Below the pieces are notes generated by a model, which was not told the origin of the DNA, searched no databases, and saw only the letters and a list, made by a program, of their open reading frames with translations. A DNA stretch of 64,000 nt from assembly GCA_021199255.1 (NCBI GenBank), contig JAJQIK010000093.1, positions 38,238-102,237 on the forward strand, read 5' to 3'. How positions within the stretch are numbered: position 1 is the first letter of the stretch; each line of letters begins with the position of its first letter. Made by a program: the position numbers and the translations under genes. Positions 26,546-37,114 of this stretch are shown here, in pieces. The stretch is from Clostridiales bacterium (GTDB taxonomy: Bacteria; Bacillota; Clostridia; Lachnospirales; Lachnospiraceae).

Positions 26546-27673
26546 CTACTCCCCGCTTCTCATAAAATAGCTGCCGCTCACCTGTCTTGCATAACCGCCT
26601 GTACATAGCTGCATCAGCCCATGGAGAAGCTCCGGCACAGTCAGGTAATCCTGGTACTGCTCCTCATACCTGCCTTGTAAAGCCTGTACGGACTGCGGCT
26701 GATAGTCCAACAGCTGCAGCAGCCGTCCCTGCCGCCCCTCCAGGAACACAAGCTTCTGCTGGCGGCAGGGCTCGTCCTGCGGGCAGGCGCCAAACAGCTC
26801 CGTCAGAAGCTCCTGAGGGGAGGTAATCAGCCCGGCTCCCTGTCTGATCAGATGGTTGCAGCCATCGCTCAGAGGGTCTGTGACTCTCCCCGGCAGCGCA
26901 TATACTTCCTTTCCCTGTTCCAGCGCCATATCCACCGTAATCAGGGTTCCGCTCCGCCGTCTCGCCTCTATGACCAGCACGCCGTCGGACAAGCCGCTGA
27001 TAATACGGTTCCTGGGCGGAAAAAGTAAAGCCCTGGGGGCAATGCCCGGCGGATATTCGGAGCAGACGCCGCCCTGTGCCGTCAGTTCTTCATACAGGCT
27101 TCTATTTTCCGCCGGATAACAGATATCCACGCCGCAGCCCATCACTCCCAGGGAATAACCGCCGGCGCGCAGCGCCGCCCGCTGTCCGATTCCGTCGATT
27201 CCCCGCGCCATACCGCTGATGATCTGTACGCCCGCCTCCGCAAGCTCCTGCGCAAACAGCTTCGCCATATGTCTGCCGTACTCGGAACAATCCCTGGCTC
27301 CAATCAGGGCTATGCTCTTTCGATTCGCTTCCGGCAGTCGGCCTGCATAATAGATGGCGTATGGGCTGTCGGGGATTTCCGCCAGTCCGGCAGGATAATC
27401 CTCGTCCCGGAACGTCACAAATCCGATTCCCCGTTCCAGCAGCTTCTGATAGTCCTCCGCCGCCTCATGCTCTCTGGCAAACTGCGTAAGCTGCGCGGCC
27501 TTTTTTTGATATTGTCTGCCTATTTTTTCCTCCAACCGCCCCGTCCGCGCCAGCTCATAGATACTTTCCGGGTTAGCTGTTTTCTCCAGTTCTTTTAGAA
27601 ATCTGTGGCCTCCCATACCCGCCGCCTGGCAGAGCCAATGTCTACAGGCTCTTACCTGATCCAGTTTTTCCAT
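26546..27673 (-). CDS. dprA: DNA processing protein DprA
   Basis: DprA loads RecA on incoming single-stranded DNA in natural transformation. The start at 27673 (MEKLDQVRACRHW) has a GGCGGGG site and lies 17 bases after the upstream stop; the longer in-frame extension overlaps that gene and is not family-like. The 375-residue product has an N-terminal SAM-like helical part, the Rossmann-fold DprA core (IALIGARDCSEYGRHMAKLF; IISGMARGIDGIGQRAAL; EYPPGIAPRALLFPPRNRII; EARRRSGTLITVDMALEQ) and a C-terminal region that probably forms the winged helix. It is paired with yifB/comM as in many Firmicutes and Proteobacteria, and is followed by the pilus genes, which suits a DNA-uptake link. Confidence 0.95.
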   Translation of the reverse strand: MEKLDQVRACRHWLCQAAGMGGHRFLKELEKTANPESIYELARTGRLEEKIGRQYQKKAAQLTQFAREHEAAEDYQKLLERGIGFVTFRDEDYPAGLAEIPDSPYAIYYAGRLPEANRKSIALIGARDCSEYGRHMAKLFAQELAEAGVQIISGMARGIDGIGQRAALRAGGYSLGVMGCGVDICYPAENRSLYEELTAQGGVCSEYPPGIAPRALLFPPRNRIISGLSDGVLVIEARRRSGTLITVDMALEQGKEVYALPGRVTDPLSDGCNHLIRQGAGLITSPQELLTELFGACPQDEPCRQQKLVFLEGRQGRLLQLLDYQPQSVQALQGRYEEQYQDYLTVPELLHGLMQLCTGGYARQVSGSYFMRSGE

Positions 27674-27690
27674 ATCTTTCCCCGCCTTTC

Positions 27691-29244
27691 TCACGCCTGA
27701 TATTTCTGTTCTGTCCGCCGGTAACAGACCGCTTCCGCCAGATGAATCTCCCGAATCCGCTCGCTGCCCGCCAGATCGGCAATTGTCCTTGCCACCTTTA
27801 AAATTTTGTGATATCCCCTGGCGGACAGCCGCATGCTGCGATACATTTGCTCCATAAAGCTTTTTTCCTGTCTCCCCAGCCTGCAAAACCGCTCCGCCTC
27901 ACCGGCGCCCATATCGCCGTTAAAACGGATTGTTCCTTCCCCAAACCGGGCCTTCTGTATTTCTCTGGCGGCCATAACCCGCTCCCTGATCCGGGCGCTG
28001 GTTTCCTGCTCTCTGTGTTCCGCAAGATCCTGAAAATCCATAGGCGCAGCCTCCACACAGATATCCAGCCGGTCTAAGACAGGCCCCGATATCCGCCCCA
28101 GGTATCGTCTGACCTCATAGGGCGTGCAGCGGCATCTGGACTGATCCGGATAATAACCGCAGGGGCAGGGATTCATAGCTCCCACCAGCATAAAATCCGC
28201 GGGATAGACATAGGTTCCGCTGCTTCTGGCAATCTGCACCTGCTTATCCTCCAGGGGCTGCCTCAGGATATCCAGCGTTTCCCGTTTAAATTCCGTCATT
28301 TCATCCAGAAACAGGACGCCTCGGTGGGCTAAGCTGATGATTCCGGGCGTGGGGATTTTTCCGCCTCCCGCAAGAGCCTGTCCTGTAATGGTATGATGGG
28401 GGCTCAGATACGGTCTTTGGGTTTTCAGAGAATGGGTCTGCTGCAGCAGCCCGGATATACTGTAGATTTTAGATACCTCTAAGCTTTCCTCCAGAGACAG
28501 GGGAGGAAGAATTGTAGGAAGCCTCTTTGCCAGCATGGTCTTGCCCGTTCCGGGCGGCCCGACTATCAGCAGATGGTGAAACCCGGCCGCCGCCACTTCT
28601 GCGGCTCTCTTCAGGCACTCCTGTCCATTGATATCCGCAAAATCCAGCCTGCTTTCCTCATACTCTCTTTGCAAAGCCGCGCTGTAATCATAAGAGGCCG
28701 CCGGGTCTATCGTCTCCTCCCCCGCCTTTTCTCCCCGCAGATACGCTATCGCTTCCTTCAGATTCCGGACGCCTACGCTTTCCATGGTTCCGGCCAGCCT
28801 GCCCTCCCAGGCGTTTTCCGATGGCAAAAGACATCTTCTGACGCCATGCCCGGACGCTTCCTGCACAATGGGGAGTACGCCCCTGACAGGCTTCAGTTCG
28901 CCGGAAAGCCCCAGCTCCCCCAACAGAAGCGTATTCTGCACCGACTCCTGAGGCAGGCAGGAGAGGGCAATCATAATGCCTATCGCCACAGGCAGGTCAA
29001 ACATGGTGCCGCTTTTCGGCAGATCAGCCGGGGATAAATTAATATTGATACACATGGGCGGCAGCCTGACCCCTACATTTTTCAGCGCCACCTTCACCCG
29101 TTCCCGCGCTTCCCGCACCGCCGAGCCGGGCAGCCCCACAATCTGAAAACAGGGCAGCCCCTGGGAAACGTCCACTTCCACCTGAATCATGCAGCTATGA
29201 ATCCCATAAACCGCCCCTGACGTAATTGTACTGAGCAATCTCAT
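27691..29244 (-). CDS. YifB/ComM family Mg-chelatase-like AAA+ ATPase
   Basis: Members of this family are branch-migration helicases; ComM of Vibrio helps recombination during natural transformation. The 517 residues match the family. The N-terminal Lon-protease-like fold (YGIHSCMIQVEVDVSQGLPCFQIVGLPGSAVREARERVKVAL) is followed by an AAA+ core with Walker A GPPGTGKT (HLLIVGPPGTGKTMLAKRLP), Walker B VLFLDEM, and the C-terminal chelatase region ending near GSERIREIHLAEAVCYR. A zinc-type cysteine group CPCGYYPDQSRCRC is present, as usual. The gene reads into dprA with a 17-base gap. A palindrome overlaps the probable promoter upstream (29311-29328). Confidence 0.94.
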   Translation of the reverse strand: MRLLSTITSGAVYGIHSCMIQVEVDVSQGLPCFQIVGLPGSAVREARERVKVALKNVGVRLPPMCININLSPADLPKSGTMFDLPVAIGIMIALSCLPQESVQNTLLLGELGLSGELKPVRGVLPIVQEASGHGVRRCLLPSENAWEGRLAGTMESVGVRNLKEAIAYLRGEKAGEETIDPAASYDYSAALQREYEESRLDFADINGQECLKRAAEVAAAGFHHLLIVGPPGTGKTMLAKRLPTILPPLSLEESLEVSKIYSISGLLQQTHSLKTQRPYLSPHHTITGQALAGGGKIPTPGIISLAHRGVLFLDEMTEFKRETLDILRQPLEDKQVQIARSSGTYVYPADFMLVGAMNPCPCGYYPDQSRCRCTPYEVRRYLGRISGPVLDRLDICVEAAPMDFQDLAEHREQETSARIRERVMAAREIQKARFGEGTIRFNGDMGAGEAERFCRLGRQEKSFMEQMYRSMRLSARGYHKILKVARTIADLAGSERIREIHLAEAVCYRRTEQKYQA

Positions 29245-29310
29245 TCCTCCTTTTTGCCTGTTAATCGTTTAGGCGTTTGCGAAACTCACTCATAATGCTA
29301 TATTCCTTGT

Positions 29311-29328
29311 ACAAATTGTACAATTTGT
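29311..29328. promoter_or_regulatory. Perfect 18-bp palindrome upstream of yifB-dprA
   Basis: ACAAATTGTACAATTTGT is identical to its own reverse complement, and an additional TTGTACAA overlaps it at 29307-29314. It lies 67 bases upstream of the yifB start. On the minus strand a TTGTAC here could act as a -35, with TAGCAT 17 bases downstream as a -10, so a bound repressor would block the promoter. The 377-base gap 29245-29621 otherwise holds the pilT terminator and no gene that I can see. Confidence 0.55.
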
Positions 29329-29534
29329 GAATTTTACAGCCCTTCATAAGTTTCGCAATTACCCAAGTAAAATAATGAACAATAGCAGGGCGTCAGCCCT
29401 AAAATCTGAAATCTTCGGCGATACGCCAGATACATAGAAAAATTTAGAATCCAGATAAACTAATCATATCCGTCCCGGAGCTTCCTGTCAAGCCGGCCGC
29501 AAATGAAAACTTTAAGCGAAAACTTTAAGCAATG

Positions 29535-29581
29535 CAAAAAAGAAGTTCCCAGACGCCCATACGGCGTTTCAGAACTTCGCC
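29535..29581 (-). terminator. Terminator downstream of pilT
   Basis: On the minus strand GAAGTTCTGAAACGCC and GGCGTCTGGGAACTTC pair, with two mismatches, around a GTATG loop and are followed by TTTTTT. It lies about 40 bases after the pilT stop. A T tract on the other strand too (CGCCTTTTT) could make it bidirectional. Confidence 0.8.
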
Positions 29582-29621
29582 TTTTTACATAACTGCATAA
29601 CCTGATTCTACATCAGCCGCA

Positions 29622-30680
29622 TTACATCACCTTATTCTGCATCCCATCGGGATCCTGGGCGAACTGAATCGCCATCTCCCGGTCAATCTTGCCTTCGTAG
29701 AACAACTGAATGATCGCGTCGTCCATCGTGATCATACCCAGCTTGCGGTTGGTCTGCATAATCGTGGCAAGCTGGTGGGACTTGCCCTCCCGGATCAGGT
29801 TCCTGACCGCATGGTTGGCATGCATCACCTCAAAGGCCGCCACACGCCCTTCCCCGTCCGCGGTAGGAATCAACTGCTGGGAAATAACAGCCTCCAATAC
29901 ATTGGCGAACTGCACCCGAATCTGCTGCTGCTGATGGGGCGGGAAAACGTCGATTACACGGTCTACCGTACTGGCCGCGCCGATCGTGTGCAGGGTGGAA
30001 AGTACCAGATGCCCCGTCTCCGCCGCCGTAATCGCCACGCTGATGGTCTCAAAGTCACGCATCTCTCCTACCAGTATCACATCCGGATCCTCCCGCAGCG
30101 CCGCCCGCAGCGCATTGGCATAGCTCTGGGAATCCAAGCCGATTTCCCTCTGGTTCACCATGGACATCTTATGCTGGTGCAGGTACTCGATGGGGTCCTC
30201 CAGCGTAATGACATGGGCGTCCCTGTTATTATTAATCTTGTCAATAATCGCCGCCAGCGTCGTGGATTTACCGCTTCCGGTAGGACCGGTTACCAGAATA
30301 AGTCCCCGCTTCCGTTCATATAAATTAATAACAGACTCCGGCACTCCCAGCTTCTCAGGAGCGGGAACACTGGTTCCTACCAGACGAAGCGCCAGCGCGG
30401 CGCTCCCCCTCTGCTTGTAAGCGTTCACACGGTATCTGCCCAGCTCCGGAATGGAGAAAGACATATCATACTCTCCCCGTTCCTCAAACCGTTCCCGCTG
30501 TACCGGGTTCATAATCGAATATGCGATTTGCTGCGTATCATCGGGCAGCATACGGGGAAAATCCATCGTAATCAGATTCCCGTTGACGCGCATCTTCGGC
30601 GGTATTCCCACCGTGATATGTACGTCGGACGCGCCCGCGTCACATGCTACCTTCATAATCTCCTGTATTGTCGGCGTCAT
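29622..30680 (-). CDS. pilT: Type IV pilus retraction ATPase PilT
   Basis: PilT powers depolymerisation of the pilus, and so twitching motility and DNA uptake. The 352-residue protein has the N-terminal PAS-like domain (ASDVHITVGIPPKMRVNG), Walker A GPTGSGKST at 132-140, the Asp box (ALREDPDVILVGEMRD), the Walker B/His box (TGHLVLSTLHT) and the C-terminal AIRNLIREGK-type motif (AVRNLIREGKSHQL) that marks PilT rather than PilB. It is separate from the main pilus cluster, behind sigK and an HD-domain gene on the same strand, and ends at a good terminator. The presence of PilT argues that the pili are retractable. Confidence 0.97.
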   Translation of the reverse strand: MTPTIQEIMKVACDAGASDVHITVGIPPKMRVNGNLITMDFPRMLPDDTQQIAYSIMNPVQRERFEERGEYDMSFSIPELGRYRVNAYKQRGSAALALRLVGTSVPAPEKLGVPESVINLYERKRGLILVTGPTGSGKSTTLAAIIDKINNNRDAHVITLEDPIEYLHQHKMSMVNQREIGLDSQSYANALRAALREDPDVILVGEMRDFETISVAITAAETGHLVLSTLHTIGAASTVDRVIDVFPPHQQQQIRVQFANVLEAVISQQLIPTADGEGRVAAFEVMHANHAVRNLIREGKSHQLATIMQTNRKLGMITMDDAIIQLFYEGKIDREMAIQFAQDPDGMQNKVM

Positions 30681-30756
30681 AGCTTACCTCATTTCTGCGC
30701 TGTCCCTTCCGCGCATAGGGCGAAAATCTTTTTCACCCTTTTCCTTCCTCGTCGTC

Positions 30757-30905
30757 CTATGCCTGCGGAGCCTCCACAAATTCCGGCGTTTCCACCTGAA
30801 TACCGGAGCTCCTTAACTTATCCATATCCATGACATAGCGGTTATCCATAGTCTTCATAATATCTTTAATCTCCAGATCGCCGTATATCCTTTCATTGCT
30901 TAAAT
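30757..30905 (-). pseudogene. Detached C-terminal end of the HD-GYP gene (out of frame)
   Basis: Directly downstream of the premature stop of the HD-domain gene, an open frame encodes 48-49 residues beginning DLSNERIYGDLEIKDIMKTM and ending EFVEAPQA. Removing one copy of the 8-bp duplication at 30906-30921 joins it to the upstream coding sequence as RDNSII-DLSNE. An internal ATG (30858) would give a 33-residue peptide with a GGAG 12 bases before it, but an isolated gene is less likely than a lost C-terminus. It ends 76 bases before pilT. Confidence 0.75.
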
Positions 30906-30921
30906 CTATAATGCTATAATG
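30906..30921. repeat. 8-bp tandem duplication that shifts the frame
   Basis: CTATAATG occurs twice in direct succession (30906-30913 and 30914-30921). On the minus strand it reads CATTATAG twice, adding 8 bases to the coding sequence and bringing a TAG into frame at once. Confidence 0.95.
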
Positions 30922-31898
30922 CTGTTATCCCGAAACATCAGCAGCATCGGCCGTAAAATATCCTGTTCGTTGGCGGAAAGCACCAGCGCTTTTTCACCGG
31001 TATTCAATTCCACGCTGACGCCCGGCGACAGGATACTAACCGACTGAATCAGGGCGTCCACCGCCTTGCTGTCATAGATCTGCGGATTCTCCTGCAAATG
31101 CTTCAAAGCCGCGACCTCTGACACGGGCTCTCCCAGGAACCGCATCGCCGTCATGGAATCAAAGGTTTCCGCCACCGCCAGCACCTTCGCGCCATGAACC
31201 ATCTTAACGGCGGAGATGTCTTCTCCGGTTTCCATGCTGGCAACGACCTTCTGTGCCTGCGCGCAGATTCGCTTAATATTGGGGCTGGAGGAATACACGG
31301 TATCGATCAGGTCAAAGCCTCCGATTTCCGCCGCCCGGATCTGAGCCCGATCCGCATCTGTCCACTCGGCCTTTTCCATAACGCCCTTAGGCGCCATAAG
31401 CTTGCCGATATCATGAATCAGAGCCGACTGCACCGTTTCCAGCTGTTCGTCGACCTTCATGTTGAGGACATGCGTCATCATGGCGCACAGGATAGCGACA
31501 TTCAGGGCATGTTTATAGATAAAATCCTCTTTGCTGCGCAGATTCTGTATAAAATTAATTTTCTGTTCCAGATGTCCGTAGTTCTTAATCACATCAGCCG
31601 CAATTATCTGCATTTTGGCTGCGCGGCGCGTCTGCACGATCCTGTCAAGCTCCTCCTTGATGGAAAATACGCACATTGTCTGGAATCTTTCAAAATCAAT
31701 ATCGGCCTGGGTCATCGGGGGCACCGGTTCCGCAGGCTCCAGAACAAAAATGCCAATCAGGCCGAAATTCTTAATGCTTTCGATTCCCTGCGCGGTTAAT
31801 TTCGAATTCCTTTCATATAATAAGACCCCCTTGTTATTGTAAATCGGCCGCGCCAGGCGCATACCTGTTTTCAGGTCTTCCCTTTTCACAAAAAGCAT
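30906..31898 (-). CDS. Degenerate HD-GYP-type phosphohydrolase protein, truncated by frameshift
   Basis: HD-GYP proteins hydrolyse c-di-GMP. I start at the ATG 31898 (MLFVKREDLKTGMRL), with GGGAGGAG upstream; an earlier TTG at 31931 overlaps the sigK stop. The present product has 330 residues: an N-terminal DUF3391-like module (LKTGMRLARPIYNNKGVLLY), then an HD domain with His130 and HD at 162-163 (ALIHDIGKLMAPKG). The HHExxxGxGYP motif is absent from its expected place, so c-di-GMP hydrolysis is doubtful. The reading frame ends ...RDNSIIAL because of the 8-bp duplication at 30906-30921; without it about 49 further residues follow. It lies between sigK and pilT, which suggests a role in pilus control, but this is inferred from position only. 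Confidence 0.8.
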   Translation of the reverse strand: MLFVKREDLKTGMRLARPIYNNKGVLLYERNSKLTAQGIESIKNFGLIGIFVLEPAEPVPPMTQADIDFERFQTMCVFSIKEELDRIVQTRRAAKMQIIAADVIKNYGHLEQKINFIQNLRSKEDFIYKHALNVAILCAMMTHVLNMKVDEQLETVQSALIHDIGKLMAPKGVMEKAEWTDADRAQIRAAEIGGFDLIDTVYSSSPNIKRICAQAQKVVASMETGEDISAVKMVHGAKVLAVAETFDSMTAMRFLGEPVSEVAALKHLQENPQIYDSKAVDALIQSVSILSPGVSVELNTGEKALVLSANEQDILRPMLLMFRDNSIIAL

Positions 31899-31927
31899 CT
31901 CCTTGTCTCCTCCCTTGTACACACAAT

Positions 31928-32563
31928 TCAAAGCGCGTCATAGCCTGCCTTCAGCTTCTCCAGCGCTTTTTTCTCTATCCTGGACACATAGCTCCTGGAT
32001 ATCCCCAGCTTACGCCCTATTTCTCTCTGGGTTACCTCTTCCCGGTCGGGAAGCCCATACCGCAGCGTGATAATCTCCTGTTCCCTGTCATTTAATTTCT
32101 CATGTATCATATCGGCAAGATGGCTTAATTGATCCTCTACTTCCATTCTGTCAACCACATCAATCTGCTCCTGCTCCAGCACGTCGAGCAGATTAATCTC
32201 GTTCCCCTCCCTGTCCGTACCAATCGGCTCGTAAAGGGATACTTCCCTGGAAGTTTTCTTCTTCGCCCGAAGCAGCATCAGCAGCTCATTATCAATGCAG
32301 CGGGAGGCGTAGGTGCTCAGCTTGCCTTTCCCGGCGTCGAAGGAATCGATCGCCTTAATGAGTCCGATCACGCCGATGGAAATCAAATCCTCCATATCCT
32401 CGTCTACATTCTGATACTTTCTGGCTATATGCGCCACCAGACGCAGATTCCGCTCTACCAGAACCGCTTTGGCCCTTCTGCGTTCTGTTTCACTGCCATT
32501 TGCAAGCAGCTCCAGATATTCGGCCTCTTCCCTGGCAGTTAACGGCTGGCTAAATGTTTTCAA
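31928..32563 (-). CDS. sigK: RNA polymerase sigma factor, SigK type
   Basis: SigK directs late mother-cell transcription in sporulation (coat and spore-release genes). The 211-residue protein closely follows B. subtilis SigK as I remember it: SQPLTAREEAEYLELLANG, NLRLVAHIARKY, EDLISIGVIGLIKAI, YASRCIDNELLMLLRA, SREVSLYEPIGTDREGNEI, and the region 4 helix-turn-helix TQREIGRKLGISRSYVSRIE. The gene is continuous, with no skin-element interruption, and has almost no N-terminal pro-sequence, as in other Clostridia. The start codon is TTG, with GGAGG 6 bases before. A near-perfect sigma-K promoter at 32590-32617 points to autoactivation. Co-location with pilT occurs in some clostridia. Confidence 0.92.
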   Translation of the reverse strand: MKTFSQPLTAREEAEYLELLANGSETERRRAKAVLVERNLRLVAHIARKYQNVDEDMEDLISIGVIGLIKAIDSFDAGKGKLSTYASRCIDNELLMLLRAKKKTSREVSLYEPIGTDREGNEINLLDVLEQEQIDVVDRMEVEDQLSHLADMIHEKLNDREQEIITLRYGLPDREEVTQREIGRKLGISRSYVSRIEKKALEKLKAGYDAL

Positions 32564-32589
32564 AAGAAGCCTCCAAAGTCCATTTACTT

Positions 32590-32617
32590 TATTCTATGAC
32601 CCGGCGACATCTTAAGT
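32590..32617 (-). promoter_or_regulatory. Sigma-K-type promoter of sigK
   Basis: On the minus strand AC (32617-32616), a 17-base spacer and CATAGAATA (32598-32590) match the known sigma-K consensus AC-N16/17-CATANNNTA in full. Transcription would start about 20 bases before the sigK start codon. First expression presumably needs sigma-E; a TTATACT further upstream (about 32659-32665) may belong to that promoter. Confidence 0.6.
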
Positions 32618-32754
32618 GCCTTTCCATCTAAAATGATTTAGGCTGCTCCATAACGGTAGTATAACACATCCATTTACTTTTAGCCACTCTAACCCATTCC
32701 CCATACAGAGCCCTGGGCAGAAAACAGAGTCCTTTGCCTTGCGGCAACGCCCCT

Positions 32755-33907
32755 TTAAAACAAAAATTCCGCCATCACGTAATTGCTCACGTCAATCCCC
32801 CGGCTGGTTAAGCGGACGCGCCCGTCCTCCAGCGCCAGCAGCCCCTGGGCGGCAAGCTTTTGCAGCGGGACGCCGTACACCGCTTCCATGGATTGTCCGA
32901 ATTTCCGGTAAAAAGCGTCTGCATCTACGCCGCGCATCATACGCAGTCCCAGAAACATAAACTCCTCCATCTGCTCGGAGACGGTAAGCCGATGCCGCAG
33001 AATATGGCCGCTTCCCACATAAGCCTCGTACGCCTGGGGACGATCAGGATTGCTCCAGCGGTATTCTTCCACCATGGAAGCCGCGCCCAGGCCAAAGCCC
33101 ACGTAATCTCCCCGCTGCCAATACACCTTATTATGCCTACATTCATATCCTTCCCTGGCATAATTGGATATCTCATACCGATGATAGCCGTGCTTTGCCA
33201 GGTACTCCCCTGTCAGCAGATACATCCGGCGGTCTTCTTCCTCCGAGGGGAAGGTATAAGACGCCCTCTTTTCATATAACGGCGTCCCTTCCTCCAGCAT
33301 CAGGCTGTAGGCGGAAATATGTTCCGGGTTCAGAGCCGTGACCCGCTCCAACGTATTGCGCCAGGAAGCAATACTCTGTCCCGGCAGCGCCGACATCAGA
33401 TCGATATTGATATTGGCAAATCCTACCCTCCGCGCCGTATCATAGGTGTCCAGAAAGGATTCATAGCTATGAATCCGTCCAATCCGGGCAAGCTCCTCAT
33501 TGTCTGCGGACTGCAAACCAATGCTGATTCTATTAATACCATATGTTATGTATTGTCTCAGCTTTTCCTCCGTCACAGCGCCGGGATTCATTTCCAGCGT
33601 AATCTCCGCTTCCTCCGACATCTCGTAGGACGCCCTGACCTGCGCCATAATTTGCCCCATCTGTGCCGCGGAAAGCAGGGAGGGCGTGCCGCCGCCCACA
33701 AATACGGAACAGACCCTGTGATTTTTATATAATATCGACTGTTGTTTTATTTCCCGCGTCAGAAGCTCCACGTAATGTCCTATCGCTTCCTCAGCGCGGG
33801 CGCGGCTTTCCCCGCCCTGCTCCCTGCCGGATACGGGAAAAGACAGGAAATCGCAGTAGAGACATTTCCTGACGCAAAAAGGAATGTGAATATAAATACT
33901 CAGATCT

Positions 33908-33915
<8 letters not shown>
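32755..33915 (-). CDS. hemW: HemW-type radical SAM protein (heme chaperone family)
   Basis: HemW proteins resemble oxygen-independent coproporphyrinogen III oxidase HemN but act, where tested, as heme chaperones. The 386-residue protein has the radical SAM motif CxxxCxxC at Cys14, Cys18 and Cys21 ([13 protein letters not shown]), the glycine-rich [11 protein letters not shown] and [11 protein letters not shown] motifs and a HemN_C-like end ([19 protein letters not shown]). Only the three cluster cysteines are present, without the fourth Cys of HemN, which supports HemW. It overlaps the 3' end of lepA by 8 bases, the standard lepA-hemW arrangement in Firmicutes. Confidence 0.94.
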
Positions 33916-35722
<1,807 letters not shown>

Positions 35723-35759
35723 AATTTCCTCCAAACGCGTTCTTTTTCACATAGAAATA

Positions 35760-35788
35760 AGTATAGCAAATCGAAGAAAATATGTCCA
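35760..35788 (-). promoter_or_regulatory. Sigma-A-type promoter of lepA-hemW
   Basis: TGGACA (35788-35783), a 17-base spacer and TATACT (35765-35760) are on the minus strand 38 bases upstream of the lepA start. Both hexamers differ from consensus at one position. Confidence 0.7.
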
Positions 35789-35827
35789 CACCCAACCCAA
35801 CCGCGCCTGCCACGAAAAGCACAGGTC

Positions 35828-37114
35828 TCAGCGCTCCGGCTCCCGGCCGCTAAGCACCAGATCCAGCACATGCGCCAGGGGCTCGCAGGCGTTCCAGATT
35901 TCCTCTCTGGTATTATTCTGGGCTCCCAGTTCGATCAGCAGGGTCTTCGGGCATACGTGCATATTGTATCGGTAGGCTTTCAGATAGATTCTGCGGGCAA
36001 GGCCGGGATAATACTCGTTACATGCCGCCTGCATCTGAAAAGAAAACGCCAGATTATCCTGCAGATAAGGATTCTCCAGATAAGCGATTTCCCCTTGCGC
36101 CGTGCGGCTTAAGCCGTTAAAAAACATGAACTGCGCCGTAGGCCTGCCCTGCAGCTCCACCACCAGCCGCCGTTCCTCCGGCATTTCATCCCTATGCAGG
36201 TCGATTACCACCTCGATGGAGGGATTTTCCGCCAGAAGCTCTTCGATCGCAGGCAGGGAGTTGCTGTAGGCATAATCCCGCGCCTCTTCGTCATAGCTGA
36301 CCGTATGATGCATCACATTGTAGCCGTACTTCTCCCGCAAAAGCGTCGCCAGATACTCGCCCGCGCCCACAATGCCCGTGGAGAGATCTCCTTCCACGGA
36401 ATCCGCAAACGCTTCCTGCGCGTGGGTATGATAGATCAGGATCTGAGGCTCGTCGGCGTCCTCTTTCATACTCATATCCTCCGACAGCAGGGCGTCGACC
36501 TCCAACAGCTCTTCGTCAGCCCTGGTCGTGCTGTCCACCGCATAAAAGGCTTTCACCAACGTCTCATAATCCTGTAATTCTTCCCATTGATAATGGTACA
36601 GCTTCTCCTGCGCCGGAACAAATTCCCCATCCGTCTCTTCCCCGGACTCCTGCTGCGCCGCCTGGTTTTCCAGATACATTCCGTTCTCCGCAAGCAGCGC
36701 GTCCTCCATGCTCTGCTCCAAATGCATGGCGTCATCTCCGTATTCCAACGCCTCGTCTTCAATCGATTTACGGTCTTCGTCCGTACCTTCCAGCATCAGC
36801 AGGCTGGCATAATCGCTTTCCGTCACCCTGCTCTCTCCCCCGTCCGCGGTGACGCGATACAGGATAACAGGATATTCGGCCAGCAGCCCCTTAAGCCAGA
36901 TACTGCTGCCCGCGCCAGCCTCTCCGGCGCCCTCCAGCCTTCGCAGGCCGGGAAGATAGGACTCCAGCATCCAGTCCTGAAGCACCCCCATGATGGAGCC
37001 TTGTCCCTTTTCCCGCCCTTCCTGAAATTCCAGCAGCTCCGCCGCCATAAAAAAAAGCGATATTATAACAAATGTTATTATAATAATTCTAAGTATTTTA
37101 CTTTTCCTGTCCAT
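35828..37114 (-). CDS. spoIIP: Stage II sporulation protein P (engulfment peptidoglycan hydrolase)
   Basis: SpoIIP is a mother-cell amidase/endopeptidase that works with SpoIID and SpoIIM to thin septal peptidoglycan during engulfment. The 428-residue protein has a short cytoplasmic tail, one membrane helix (residues about 8-26, ILRIIIITFVIISLFFMAA), a low-complexity acidic linker and the C-terminal SpoIIP domain (PQILIYHTHAQEAFADS; VVIDLHRDEMPEERR; LAFSFQMQAACNEYYPGLAR; LLIELGAQNNTREE) with its conserved His and Glu residues. The gene follows gpr, as in Bacillus. Unusually there is no Shine-Dalgarno sequence before the ATG, and the start codon lies in a 12-bp inverted repeat next to a sigma-E-like -10 (see 37106-37143). 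Confidence 0.95.
   Translation of the reverse strand: MDRKSKILRIIIITFVIISLFFMAAELLEFQEGREKGQGSIMGVLQDWMLESYLPGLRRLEGAGEAGAGSSIWLKGLLAEYPVILYRVTADGGESRVTESDYASLLMLEGTDEDRKSIEDEALEYGDDAMHLEQSMEDALLAENGMYLENQAAQQESGEETDGEFVPAQEKLYHYQWEELQDYETLVKAFYAVDSTTRADEELLEVDALLSEDMSMKEDADEPQILIYHTHAQEAFADSVEGDLSTGIVGAGEYLATLLREKYGYNVMHHTVSYDEEARDYAYSNSLPAIEELLAENPSIEVVIDLHRDEMPEERRLVVELQGRPTAQFMFFNGLSRTAQGEIAYLENPYLQDNLAFSFQMQAACNEYYPGLARRIYLKAYRYNMHVCPKTLLIELGAQNNTREEIWNACEPLAHVLDLVLSGREPER

Noticed and set aside
32732-32752. Small hairpin TTGCC-GCAA-GGCAA after hemW
   Set aside because: The stem is only 5 bp and no T tract follows, so I do not call it a terminator.
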